Shown piece after piece: positions 21,225 through 32,692 of a stretch of DNA of 64,000 bases. The notes beneath the pieces are model-generated. The model searched no databases, was not told where the DNA came from, and was given only the letters and a program-made list of their open reading frames with translations. Each line of letters begins with the position of its first letter. Within the stretch, counting starts at the first letter, position 1. The DNA is taken from assembly GCA_964017155.1 (NCBI GenBank), contig OZ024856.1, forward strand, positions 45,810,110 through 45,874,109, given 5' to 3'. The DNA is from Oasisia sp. SBJ-2009. Taxonomy: Eukaryota > Annelida > Polychaeta > Sabellida > Siboglinidae. The position numbers were made by a program, and so were the translations under genes.

Positions 21225-21639
21225 GCTTGCGTGTGTGTTCGTGTATCTTCTTAATTACAATAAAAATGTCGACACCATTTTGTGAGTTTTCAATGTTTTA
21301 TTCACAAACTCAATATAACAATGTATATACAATTCTTGTGAGACACCCAAGAGGAAGTGTCAAGTATAGATATATGTAGTCACAGTATTTCATATTTTGT
21401 GAATATTATGTCCAATTTCATGACATGTCACATGATATGATATGATACATACAGGTAATGAAATTATATTTTGTTGTTGTAAATTACAACATACATACAT
21501 ACATACATAATATAATATACTATATATATATGTATTAGGAGTCAGTGGTCGGTCCGTAAACAAACAAATAAACAAACACTTCGCCTCGTATGTATATGAC
21601 ACATTATATACGTATAAATACAAATATATGTATACATAC

Positions 21640-21705
<66 letters not shown>

Positions 21706-21778
21706 ATAAATGTATATTACTATGTGTATAAATGTATATAATTATATGGTCAATGGGTTGGTTGTGAGCAATTTTACT
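20930..21778. other. Non-coding interior of PolB element with microsatellites
   Basis: Contains (CATA)n at about 21,176-21,222 and (TA)n-rich tracts at about 21,620-21,710. Only short repeat-driven open frames are present. Confidence 0.6.
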
Positions 21779-24700
21779 TTAAATGAAGCACGGGGAGGTA
21801 GAGACTCCGTCGGGTTGTACTCTTCTTTTCCCGTAAAAATATGATAGTGCCGAACGTTCCTGAACATAAGTAAAAATTGACCCGTGTGCCGTTCTAAACC
21901 CGCGATTTGTCCCCACCCCGGTTTTTCTGGACTTTAGAACATTAAGAAATACTTCCTTGTCAATTTCGTTGTTTCTTTTATTTAACCCCTTTGTACTGAA
22001 TTTATCTTTGTCGCCGAAACAATAATATGTTTTGGAGCACAACCCGACAAAACCTTTATCCTCCCATTTCACTTTAAAAAGTCCCGGTGTTCGTTTGTCG
22101 TGACGCGCACGCTCCATACAACAAGGATGGACGATCGTCCATTCCTTGCCGGCTAACCGGCAGGCGACGTATTCGGAAGCGTGCGCGTCACAACACACAC
22201 CGGGAAACCACTCCCCCATATGCCTGTAATAATGCTCTCTCTTGTCGGTAGAAACACACTCATCCAAGGATGATCTAGCTAGAGCCAAGTATGCCGAATC
22301 CGTGCCCATTTCACAATATTGAAAAAGAGGGCGCTCAATGTAAAAATCTAAAAAGTCATAATAAAACTGAAGCATTCGCAGCTCCGCGTACTGATAAACC
22401 ATAAACGCAATTTGAAGAGGGAGGTCGAATTTAATTGATTTTTTGCTTAGTGTTAGCTGGTACACGGATTCGGCAACGGGCACTAGCTGGCGAAAGCGGT
22501 GAGAGTTTATTCCTCGACTCGCCGCTTCCTCATTACAAAAAACTACATCCCTATGTTTTTTTTCTGTGGCGCACTTGCCATAGGCACTGTTGCCCACCAG
22601 CTTCATGGTGTCTGCAATAATAGTTTTGTCTGGATGCACGTCACCTTCGCGACGTGCATCCGAGACGGTGTCGGCAAAAGACGCGAAACACGGACTGGGA
22701 TCGTATTGTATAATTTGATAAATGTGAGACACGACCAGTCCGTGTTTCAGGTACCATTTTAAAAGGGGCGTTGCCAGTACTATTGTTTCTCCATAAAAGG
22801 AAGCTATTAATGACCGGCGAGGTTTTTTTAAATTTCGTGTTGCACAGCGTAAGAATACATAAATTCGCCAATGTCGTCTCTCGAAATATTTGCATTTTAA
22901 AAAATAGGTTGCATTTCTGCGAAATAAGACCTTAAGTGTTCCTGAACTGAAATATCACATCCTACTATGCCAAATAAATTTCCTTCAACAATATTTTCCA
23001 AAACTTTTTGCTGTGTCATTTCCCATTTCGTCTTACGGTTTGGAAATTTTGAATCTAAAAAGTGTTTTACATCTGGACTTGTACGCATCTTTTTCCATTT
23101 ACATTCCCACATTTCTACAACAGTGCCGTAATGATTTAAATATTCGGTGTTCTTTTTAGTCGCTGACAGAAGATCGGACATCGACTTCCCGTTGACGGTG
23201 TTGGTGTGCTCCTCTTGACACGGGCAACCGTGGAAAAAACACCCGTGAAACTGGTAAATGGTTTTGGTCTCTGCACACCACCCGTCAACGGGAAGATGAC
23301 GACGGCCGATCCTCTGTTCTTTACCGTTAAACTGGTGTTTAATAAAAATATTTTTACTATACGAAAGCCACTCTAGCCATTCTAATGTCTTTCCATTTTT
23401 ACGTGATTGTTTTGGTTTAAAGTTGGATTCGGCGGTGCGGTAGATATCACATCCGGTGGGGATTAGTTGGGAAATGGACCAAAGATATAAAGCATTTGCA
23501 TCGTATCCGACTATTGAATGGCAGGGTTTAGATTGTCTGATGGTAGTTACGTTTACTTCATGATAACTATGAAAAAAGAGGGGCCTCCGGTTATACCGTT
23601 TCTAACGAGGTCTTGTAAATGGGAGTCTTTTTTATTAAACAGGGTAAAATATATGTCTCTCGGTAAAGTATCGAACAAAAATTTCATGGTCAGACCCGGT
23701 ACACTAATCCCGTCTTTAAACATATCTATGTGGCGCAATTTGTAAAAATGGAATTGTTTCTCAATAGCTTCCAAAAACGGAACGACGTCTCTAATATTAT
23801 ACCAAATCAGAAAATCACGAAACGTTTTCATGTCGTGATCGCGCCAAATTTGTTCGCAATAAGCGAAATTTTGATCTGAAATATCTTCGTTTTTCAAATC
23901 ACTGTGAAAAGCTTCCTTAGGCGGAAGGGATTCACAGTCGAGTTTACTTAACGAAGTCACCCACTCGTAGGGAAAGAAACCTTTTGACAGAGTGCAACCG
24001 TATGCTTTTAGAAATTAAAACCGGGAGCCAAATAATTCATGATGTCCAAAAAATTTTAACTATTCGTTTTCAGACACATGAAATTAGTGTTGCGCATGAC
24101 AACGAACATAGAATTTTTAACATGTCTGTCACCGTCCGTTTTGTCATTCTCGTCGTCGTCATTGTCGTTGTCGTCGTTGTTGTCGTCTACGTGTGTTGTC
24201 AGGAGGTATGGAGCAATGTGTTTTTTAATAAGATTTAAATCATTTTAATTAAACCCAATCACTGGTAGTTCCTTAATAAATTCATTAAACGAAACAATTA
24301 ATTTATAAATATCTTTAGATGTAATTATTGAAATATCGACATCATCATTATCATCATCATCATCATCCTTATGATTATTATCATTATTAATTACGTGGCA
24401 TGATTTACCATTCGCTAATTCGCTAGCCTTAACAGTTTCTAACGCCTCTTCTAAACTGGCCAAAAAAAAATTGTAAACATTTTTTTAAATAGAGTAAGCG
24501 GCATCACTTATTTTATGTAGATAAGTCATAAACCGGTCCACCAGTTGGCTCGGGTCACCTTCGTTAATAAAACAACATGGCAAACTAAATCCGGGAACAT
24601 TTGAACAAATACTAACACTAAGAATTTCGTGTCGAGCCAACCAGTGAACCTTTGGGGAATTTGGCGGTAAATGGGAATATCAAAATAACATTCAAAGTCG

Positions 24701-24810
24701 AAAGTTGCCCGAAACGGATAAAAACATAATTCTTCTGGTACATTTATCCCCAATTCTCGCATTTTTTCAAATATGGTTTGTGCTACGTGGAAAACCCCAC
24801 CCTGGAAAAT
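21779..24810 (-). pseudogene. Polinton-type DNA polymerase B (exonuclease and polymerase domains), broken
   Basis: Minus-strand pieces read in order: RATFDFECYF (Exo I with DFE, about 24,690), PVIGFN (Exo II, about 24,250), FLIWYNIRDVVPFLEAI (Exo III, about 23,790), GLTMKFLFD, GYDANALYLWS (motif A, about 23,490), KLVGNSAYGKC (motif B, about 22,590) and EMGTDSAYLAL (motif C, about 22,300). The C-terminus ends SYFYGKRRVQPDGVST, as in family members. It is split by several stops and frameshifts, and motif C has Gly where the catalytic first Asp is expected. An Asp-rich insert (about 24,330-24,380) comes from an ATC-type microsatellite. Family members carry out protein-primed replication. This copy is dead. 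Confidence 0.85.
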
Positions 24811-25980
24811 TCATTTTATATTTATTTCACATGTTTTTTCATGTTTATTTAGAGAACTAGACCTGTGCCAAAGCTTGCCGCATTTTTTACATTTAAAAGA
24901 ATGAGTGTAAATATTAATGTTGTGTATATACGAAAAATGTGTCTTGTATAAATTCAAATTTAAGGTGTCGGGATATTTGCAAAGGGATCGCCTAAATAAG
25001 TGACACGACAAAGGATTGTCTTTATCGTTGATTAATTCATCAACATATATATTAGTATGAAATATTTTTTCGACGTTGTATAAATGCGATAACTTAAAAC
25101 CTGTAAATTCATTAATGGGAGGGGCGTCAGGGGTACATTCTTCATACATGTTATACAATGCCTCAACGTGACGTTCTAAATTATTTATGTCTGCTCCCCG
25201 ACTAAGTGCGAGACAACGGAAAAAACATAAATTGTCGTTGTAAAGAGGCATACTATGTTTTGACCGGTCGCGGACTAACACATTTAACCCTTGATTGTTT
25301 TGCACATAGTCGGGGAGCGTGATTTGTGGGCAACCAATTGGGTGATCTTTAATTAAATTAATATAAAAAGTGACATTAGTCACTAAATCGCAAACCCATT
25401 CAGAATTAGGGCGCTGAAGTAGCGCCCAACTTAAAATATCTTGTTGATAAAAAGAATCTAAAAATGTATCAAAATCACATGCATTATTAACTAAATGGGG
25501 TGCATCCAGAAACCTACCGGAAACATTTTTGGAAGAATGAAAATAACGAAGTTCACCTGAAATTTTATGGCGTAGTATAAAACCAAAACTTAAATTAATT
25601 TTGAATGCGGAAGACTGATTTCTGAAAAATTTCCACAAGGTTGGGTGAAGTGTAGTTGTGTCTAAGTTAGTCAAACGAATATTGTGGGTGGTCTGGATGC
25701 GCCCGCTACGGTCATGAGATCTAATGGAGGACCACCGACTCCTATAAAAATTAACTAAACTGTCATTCACAAAATTAAAGTCAACTAATGGAAACAAAGG
25801 GTCTTCTTCTTCTTCTTCTTGAAATACCGGTGGCAATGGCGAGGGTGGTGACGGTGGTGGTGGAGGAGGTGACGAAGGTGCTGACGCCGGCGCTGACGAA
25901 GGAGTTGGTGATGACGTTTTCGCCTTCGACGCTGACGATGCGGCTGCCGTTGACCGGCGTCGTTTGCGAGCTTTCTACAT
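24811..25980 (-). pseudogene. N-terminal region of the PolB protein: OTU-like segment plus C2H2 finger
   Basis: The frame runs open from about 25,974 to 24,814 and is in register with the exonuclease piece, separated by TGA at 24,811. An ATG at 25,980 is followed at once by TAG, then KARKRRRS and a Pro/Ser-rich stretch. Near the middle it reads YNDNLCFFRCLALSRG, close to the OTU protease motif (Asp, two residues, Cys, then FR). Near the end a THFSYI segment could supply the His. The last residues (CKKCGKLWHRSSSLNKHEKTC) form a C2H2 finger. Similar N-termini precede PolB in other Polinton-type elements. Protease activity is only a hypothesis. Confidence 0.7.
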
Positions 25981-26056
25981 AAACACATATATTGAATAAC
26001 TACATATGGGATAGTTTCGTTAACCTGAAGAAAAAAAAACTGTCTTGATTAATTTA

Positions 26057-26220
26057 ATTTAATTTAATTTAATACAATACAATACAATACAATACAATAC
26101 AATACAATACAATACAATACAATACAATACAATACAATACAATACACTACACTACACTACACTACACTACACTACACTACACTACACTACACTACACTAC
26201 AATTTAATTTAATTTAATAA
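26057..26220. repeat. Pentanucleotide arrays (AATTT)n, (AATAC)n, (ACTAC)n
   Basis: Three related 5-bp repeats follow one another, with AATTT blocks at both outer edges. This looks like serial mutation and expansion of one array. Confidence 0.95.
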
Positions 26221-26274
26221 GTACCAACACTGTATTTTTTTTCTTTTTTGACCAACATTGACACGTGGCGTGCG

Positions 26275-26436
26275 ATACTACTACTACTACTACCACTACC
26301 ACTACCACTACCACTACCACTACCACTACCACTACCACTACCACTACCACTACCACTACCACTACCACTACCACTACCACTACCACTACCACTACCACTT
26401 CCACTACCACCACCACCACCACCACCACCACCACCG
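26275..26436. repeat. (ACT/ACC)n trinucleotide array
   Basis: ACTACC-type units change to pure ACC at the right end. All frames are open, giving artefact poly-Thr, poly-His/Tyr or poly-Leu/Pro proteins. Confidence 0.95.
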
Positions 26437-26619
26437 CTATTTCTGGTATAAGCGCACCGTTTATTGCAACATTGTATCGAGTTGGATGAAAAAAAGAGCA
26501 GAGTCATATACAATATACATACGGATGGGACATATATACAATATTAAGTTACGTGATCGATTAGCCGAATACGCACACACGGACACACACGAACACTTAC
26601 GGAAACGTGCGAACATATA

Positions 26620-26703
26620 CGCGAATACACACAGGCACACAGACACACAGACACACAGACACACAGACACACAGACACACAGACACACAGACACACAGAC
26701 ACA

Positions 26704-26762
<59 letters not shown>

Positions 26763-27422
26763 ACACACATACATACATACATACATACGAACATACGCAC
26801 ATACGCACATACACACATACGAACGTACGCACATACGAACATACACACATACACACATACGCACATACGAACATACGCACACATACACACATACACACAT
26901 ACGCACATACGCGCATACGCACATACACACACACGCACATACGCACATACGCATATACACACAAACACATACACACATACATACATACGAACATACGCAC
27001 ATACGCACATACACACATACGAACGTACGCACATACGAACATACGCACATACACACATACACACATACGCACATACACACATACACATACGCACATACGC
27101 GCATACGTAAATACGCACATACGCGCATACGCACATACGCACATACGCACATACGCAAACACACACACATACACATACACATACAAACATACACACATAC
27201 ATACATACGAACATACGCACATACACACATACGAACGTACGCACATACGAACATACGCACATATACACATACGTACATACACACATACACACATACACAC
27301 ATACGAACATACGCACATACGCACATACGCTCACATACGCACATACGCGCATACGCACATACGCACATACGCACACACACACACACACACTCACACACAC
27401 ACACATACATACGAACATACGC

Positions 27423-27472
<50 letters not shown>
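26620..27472. repeat. Long ACAC/ACATACGC microsatellite complex
   Basis: About 850 bases of ACACAG, ACAC, ACAT and ACATACGC units with higher-order blocks: the GAACATACGCACATAC-type block recurs several times. Open frames over hundreds of codons on both strands are composition artefacts. Confidence 0.95.
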
Positions 27473-27569
27473 GACGGGTATAATATTAAGTCACGTGGTC
27501 GATTAGCCGAATATGTATCCGGCAGGTGACTCCACCTGTTCTTTCACCAAGTTTATAATTCGTCACCTA

Positions 27570-27812
27570 TCCACGCCATTTTGACGTAATGCATTGACCT
27601 ATCCGCCAGGAGGCGCCACTTTAAATAATAAGACGCATGAATTTGTGTAGTTTTAGTTCGTGACTTGTCCACCAGGCGGCGCCACTAGTGCATGCTCTAT
27701 CCGCCTGATGGCGACACTAGTACACGACCTATCCGCCAGATGGCGCCACTTGACCGGAGGAATTCCCCCGCGCCGCGCCAACCGTACCACGATAGGATCC
27801 TAACATACTACT
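27570..27812 (-). repeat. Right terminal inverted repeat of the PolB element
   Basis: This is the reverse complement of the left terminal repeat, with about four GGCGCCA-type iterons and an extra GCGC near the outer end. It ends at 27,812 next to an (AT)n tract. Confidence 0.75.
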
Positions 27813-27820
27813 TATCTATA

Positions 27821-27821
<1 letters not shown>

Positions 27822-27906
<85 letters not shown>

Positions 27907-27973
27907 ATATATATATTATATATATATACATATATATTATATATACATATATATTATATATATACATATATAT

Positions 27974-28064
<91 letters not shown>

Positions 28065-28172
28065 ACACGCACGTACACGCACGTGCACGCACGTACACGC
28101 ACGTACACGCACGCACGCACACGCACGCACGCACGCGCACGCACACGCACACACACACACACACACACACAC
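27822..28172. repeat. (AT)n then (CA)n then (ACGC)-type microsatellites
   Basis: AT tract to about 27,975, CA tract to about 28,062, then ACGTACACGC-type units and a final CA run. No gene. Confidence 0.95.
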
Positions 28173-28179
28173 TGAGAGA

Positions 28180-28344
28180 GCGCGGGTGGTGAAGTGGCTA
28201 CCACATTCGCCTGCCACGCCGGCGACACGGGTTCGATCCCCGGTACCGGCAGTTGTGATCTAAAAATCTGACTCTCAATTAACATTGGGGACTGTGTATC
28301 CCTCGTGAATCGGAGAATCACGTTAATGTCGGTCCCGTCTCAAA

Positions 28345-28345
<1 letters not shown>
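28180..28345 (+). mobile_element. tRNA-Gly-like SINE
   Basis: 28,180-28,250 resembles tRNA-Gly(GCC): an A-box-like GGTGGTGAAGTGGCTA, CGCCTGCCACG around the anticodon, and a B-box GGTTCGATCCCCGG. The acceptor and anticodon stems do not pair well, so it is not a working tRNA. A tRNA-unrelated segment of about 90 bases follows, and the unit is flanked by microsatellites ((CA)n before, (CACG)n after). Internal polymerase III promoter boxes are a family property. Confidence 0.65.
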
Positions 28346-28427
<82 letters not shown>

Positions 28428-28452
28428 TCGCTCGCTCGCTCGCTCGCTCGCT

Positions 28453-28484
<32 letters not shown>

Positions 28485-28487
28485 CGT
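28344..28487. repeat. (CACG)n microsatellite with (CTCG)n core
   Basis: About 140 bases of CACG units interrupted by about seven GCTC units at 28,427-28,453. A similar (ACGC)n array lies at 35,634-35,745. Confidence 0.95.
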
Positions 28488-28489
28488 AT

Positions 28490-29989
28490 TCATATAGCTA
28501 AACGGATAGCAATAATAACACGTATTATTGTAATGTTTTCTTTTTTTACTATTATTTATACGATATATTTCTCATAAATGTTTTAAAAGTAATAACACAA
28601 TATTAAATTAAGATGTTTAAAGGAATACTTATTATCTGTGGTCTTTATTTTTGTAATTCTATTAGTATTTGTTGTTATTTTTATTTGAAATATGTGTTTA
28701 ATAAATATATAAACATGTATGTTATACATAATGCATATATAGACACGTGTCATATCAGTACAATAATTCATTATAACAATCCGACAACCTGAACGTACGA
28801 CAAAAGACATAGTTTCAACCAAAAACGTCACCAGTGCTACTTGGGTGAACCCTTTTTGAGAGCGGCCCTGAACGTTAGACTTTCACCAGGAGCTGTTAGG
28901 CTGCATGCCCTAATTTTGCCCAGGCTGATTCACCACCGAAGGTTGACACTCGCAGCGACAAGGCCGGATGCGGTGTCACGTTACAGGCAGAGGGTGGAGG
29001 GGAGGCGATCTACGTAGTTTCAATTTACCATACGTACTTGTTTCGTAGAAAACAATTGACCCCAGTTTCAGCGCTACGACGTAGGTATTCATTCGTCTCT
29101 CCATAAGATGTCGTTGTCGTCAAGACAATAGTTCTACATGCTACCTATCTGGCGTCGTAGCATTCCATCACCAAAGACATCACACACTGATTTCTCCGGC
29201 GACTGCGTAGCGGAGTCTGACTTGCCAGGCCACGTCCGAGATACTTGCTGCTTGTCGATATAGCATCATACCGACGTCGTGTGAGTTAATTTGTATTGGC
29301 TATTTAAAGTAATTAAGGATATGAGTTAATGTGTATTGGCTATTTAAAGTAATTAAGCCAACGGATGAGTGTGAAAATATACTTTACAAATTGCGATGGA
29401 ATAAGCATTCGTCTAGCAGCGATGGATCAAGTACATCAACAGTTGCAATGGAAGAGTACTTCATCATACCAGACATTATGGAAGAAGTTCTTGACCATCT
29501 GTGATGGGATAAGTAGTTGCCCAGTATAGTTAGGGAACAAGTACTTGACTGTCTGCAATGGAAGAAGTACGTACTTGACCAAATCAGACATTAATTGTAT
29601 GCAAAATGATTTATAAGTACCTACACATTCAAATTGTGAGCTAATATCTCATACTATATCTTTTTACGTGGACAAAATTGGTTGGTAGTGTGTAAAAAAC
29701 CATCAAAAGTAAAAATGTGTTCTTTTTAGTAATCATTTTGCAAAATAGCATATAATATATGTTATAAAATAATATATAAAATGCCATATTAAAATAGTAG
29801 GAAGTGCAATAAAATAACCCCGGGTAAGAAGAAATTGTTTGATTTTGTAACTTAATATTAACAGTCATACTTCTATTAATAACAAAGGTATTACTCCTTA
29901 TTTACAAACACAACTTCACAGAAAATGTACTAAATATAATATTTTAGAAAATACATCGATAATGTAACTATTACATTTTCCATGGTATC
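28490..29989. other. Intergenic spacer with small tandem duplications
   Basis: No gene recognised. A 41-bp unit containing GAGTTAATKTGTATTGGCTA is duplicated at about 29,282-29,361. Degenerate units around TGCAATGGAAGAAGTAC recur at about 29,395-29,580. Confidence 0.5.
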
Positions 29990-30354
29990 AAAGTGATTTA
30001 TTGTACGCCGTGAAATACGAGACATCGAATGCCAGCGTTACCAGTGCAACTCTGTTCCTAATTATTGGTAAACTTCTGTGCTGTAAACATTTATGATTTA
30101 TTTTGTTTGTCCATATAAGAGTATTATGTCATGACACTTGTCATCAGCGTCAACATTTAGGGTGGTCGGACCCACATTTTCTTTAGGATTTTTTTTAATG
30201 TTCCCCGACAGCAGTCACCATAAGAAGTCTAATGGTATTTGTTTCGTGTATTTAAGTGAAATAGCAAACTGCAGATGTGTAAAGGTAGACATTTTGTGAC
30301 GTTTTCTGACGACTTGCTAATCTATGTAATTTTGCGTATAAACTATTATATATA

Positions 30355-30424
<70 letters not shown>

Positions 30425-30480
30425 TATATAATAGTTTATACGCAAAATTAAAATAAAAAAAATTAAGTGTATGTGTGTGT

Positions 30481-30539
<59 letters not shown>

Positions 30540-31700
30540 TACACTTAATTTTTCCCCATGGTCAGTAGATGAAATATTATCGAAACAGCAATTTAATGAA
30601 ATTTCAAATAACAAAATCTGACACTTCTGACAGAGTTTATCTTGCTAATAAATCTTTAGAATTGCTTTTATTATTTTCTTCTGATAACAGTAATTAATTA
30701 AAATGCAATGGCGCTTCCTCGAAGTACATAGATGAAATATTATAAAATTTCAATTTTACTAAAATATAATTTATTTTTTGAACATTCTATTGATTTTGTA
30801 CATTAATCACAAGAATCTTACATCTTTTCAATTATACTGGTTTTGTTGTAAACGATGATTGATGAAGGCCAATATATACCTCATTTTTTAATTCAGTTAA
30901 TATAATATATGTACCATATTTTTTCAACAATATTTAACAAATTACATTTATTTTCAACAACAAATAATATTTCATATAAAAATGTCATCAAAGAATTCCT
31001 CAGTAACGACATATAGCAGTCAAGTATAATATAATTTTTATAAACATTAATGATAAATAATCATTAATTATAATAATTAATAAATTTAATATAGCCTAAC
31101 CAACACAGAACAGTGCAAACAATATACTAAATAACTAAAAAAAAGGGAAAATAATACAGTAATGTCAATAAATAAATTAATATAAATTAGCTACATTAAA
31201 CATGGCAGTACACCTGTAATTAATTAGTTTGCACAGCCACATGTGCAGGCATAAGTACTTGCTAACTATTAATAATATTATTAATCAAAGACATCAGCTG
31301 TTGAACACGTTGGTATCTGAGTGCTTTATATGCCACAATATATTGTACACATGGGGAAAAAGTCAAAATCGCAATGTCTTTTGAGATAGGGGCTCCATAA
31401 ACGGACCTTTTGCTATCAGTTGGTGAGCTATCACTGTAATCATATTATCAAACACACAATATGCATATGAATCATGTTGAATCCAAATAAACAAATAGTC
31501 ACAAAACATTGTCGAAGATATGCCATTTTAACTGCCTAATTACTACAACTTTTTATCGACGGATTATCATGAAATTGGTGTAATCATATTAACTTATCTT
31601 TCTTCTCTTAGTAACTTTTCAAAATTGTCGTACTCATTAATACAATCTCACAAACAATTTTGAAAGAACAATGCAGATATAAAGTAAATACCGCAATGTA
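29990..31700. repeat. Family X dispersed repeat, copy A
   Basis: It begins with GTGATTTATTGTACGCCGTG and matches copies at 41,131, about 42,913 and 62,790 through an AT-rich region. Shared landmarks include CCCGACAGCAGTCACCATAAG, TAGCCTAACCAACACA and CATTAAACATGGCAGTA. It has no coding capacity. It lacks the head segment seen at 36,105 and 62,403 and contains two palindromic AT blocks absent from the others. Confidence 0.8.
30330..30553. repeat. Two adjacent AT-cored palindromes in family X copy A
   Basis: First arms: AATTTTGCGTATAAACTA at about 30,331, mirrored at about 30,432-30,450, around (AT)n. Second arms: TTAAGTGTATGTGTGTGTG at about 30,464, mirrored at about 30,530-30,550, also around (AT)n. 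Other family X copies have a single non-palindromic version of the first arm. Confidence 0.85.
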
Positions 31701-31902
31701 AAGAATAAGTAATGTCATCGCTGACGTTCGCATATAATACACATGGAGTACATCATATAGTGCATTTAAAACAAAGTAATGTCGTAGAAAAACAGTATTT
31801 GTACACTGCTGACGTTCACATAGAATAAATGTATTGAGTACATAATATGGAGTACTTGAAAAAAAATTACATAGTAAAATAGTCTAAATCCATATATATG
31901 CG

Positions 31903-32692
31903 ATTCTGCAGCCAGCTTTGTCAGTTTCAGCCTTTGCATCTTTTAACACAGAAAGTGACATTTATTTTCATAACCTATTTTATTGATTAGTGGGATTTTA
32001 AAAGCATTTATGCAATGGAGTGTGTGTTAAGCTGTGCTTAGATTAATATGTACTTGTTATTATGATGTTGTTTCAGATAACAGTATCATCTGTCGAAAGG
32101 TGTTATCATCAGATGTATCTGAAATGGAATGACAAAGCTGCCAAAAATCACACACATTCACAACAACAATTGTCACATCCTGTGACACCAGAACGGAAGG
32201 TATCAAGTCACGTGATCAAACATCCACATTTGGGCCTTTAAGAAAAATAGAAAATGTGATTGTCGCTCGAGGAACAATAATTTATTTTCGTATTTGAAGA
32301 CACCAACTCATTCAAGGATAGTCAAGCGTGACTAAATTATTCTCTGACTGATGAATCATCTTGATGTGTTAATGCATCTACAAAACATTCTTCTCAGAAT
32401 TCAGTTTGGTGCTGTGTGTGCGCACCGACATTTGTGGGAAAACATTTAATTGTGACGCTTGTGGACACGTTTTACAAAAAGATGGTGTCTTAAAGACTGC
32501 ATTTTGGCACTAACATTGGTGAGAAACTTCCAATGTGATGCATGTGGTTTACACACCTTGTTGAGTATTGTCCTGCCAAGTACTAGTGTTGTGACGCATC
32601 GAACTTTGAAGTCACAAGTGTGCATCCATGCTGTGATGTAAAACTAAAAGTGTGGTGAATGGAAACGGTTTCGCAGTGGAAATATTTTCAAT
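31903..32692 (+). other. Upstream block of zinc-finger copy 2 with splice acceptor
   Basis: Conserved with copies 1, 3 and 4. GATGTTGTTTCAG (ending 32,076) is kept in all four and looks like a splice acceptor. The downstream part contains decayed finger words in shifted frames (CDACG near 32,455 and 32,535). It probably includes 5-prime untranslated exon sequence; no promoter can be defined. Confidence 0.6.

Larger units (their letters stand above)
20646..27812. mobile_element. Compact Polinton/Maverick-like element with PolB only (7.2 kb)
   Basis: Both ends begin AGTAGTATGTTAGGATCCTA when read inward, and the AG start matches known Polintons. The next about 240 bp are inverted copies of each other. 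Flanking 6-mers are TATATA (left) and TATCTA (right), consistent with a 6-bp duplication with one change, though both sit next to AT-rich tracts. The interior contains one decayed minus-strand DNA polymerase B gene and long microsatellites. I find no integrase, packaging ATPase, cysteine protease or capsid genes. At about 7.2 kb it is far shorter than typical Polintons (15-20 kb). Confidence 0.7.

Noticed and set aside
26258..27529. Open frames of 280-420 codons on both strands
   Set aside because: They translate microsatellites (His/Thr, Cys/Val repeats) and are open in every frame; no start context or domain.
28180..28250. Functional tRNA-Gly gene
   Set aside because: Acceptor and anticodon stems are poorly paired and a SINE-like tail follows.
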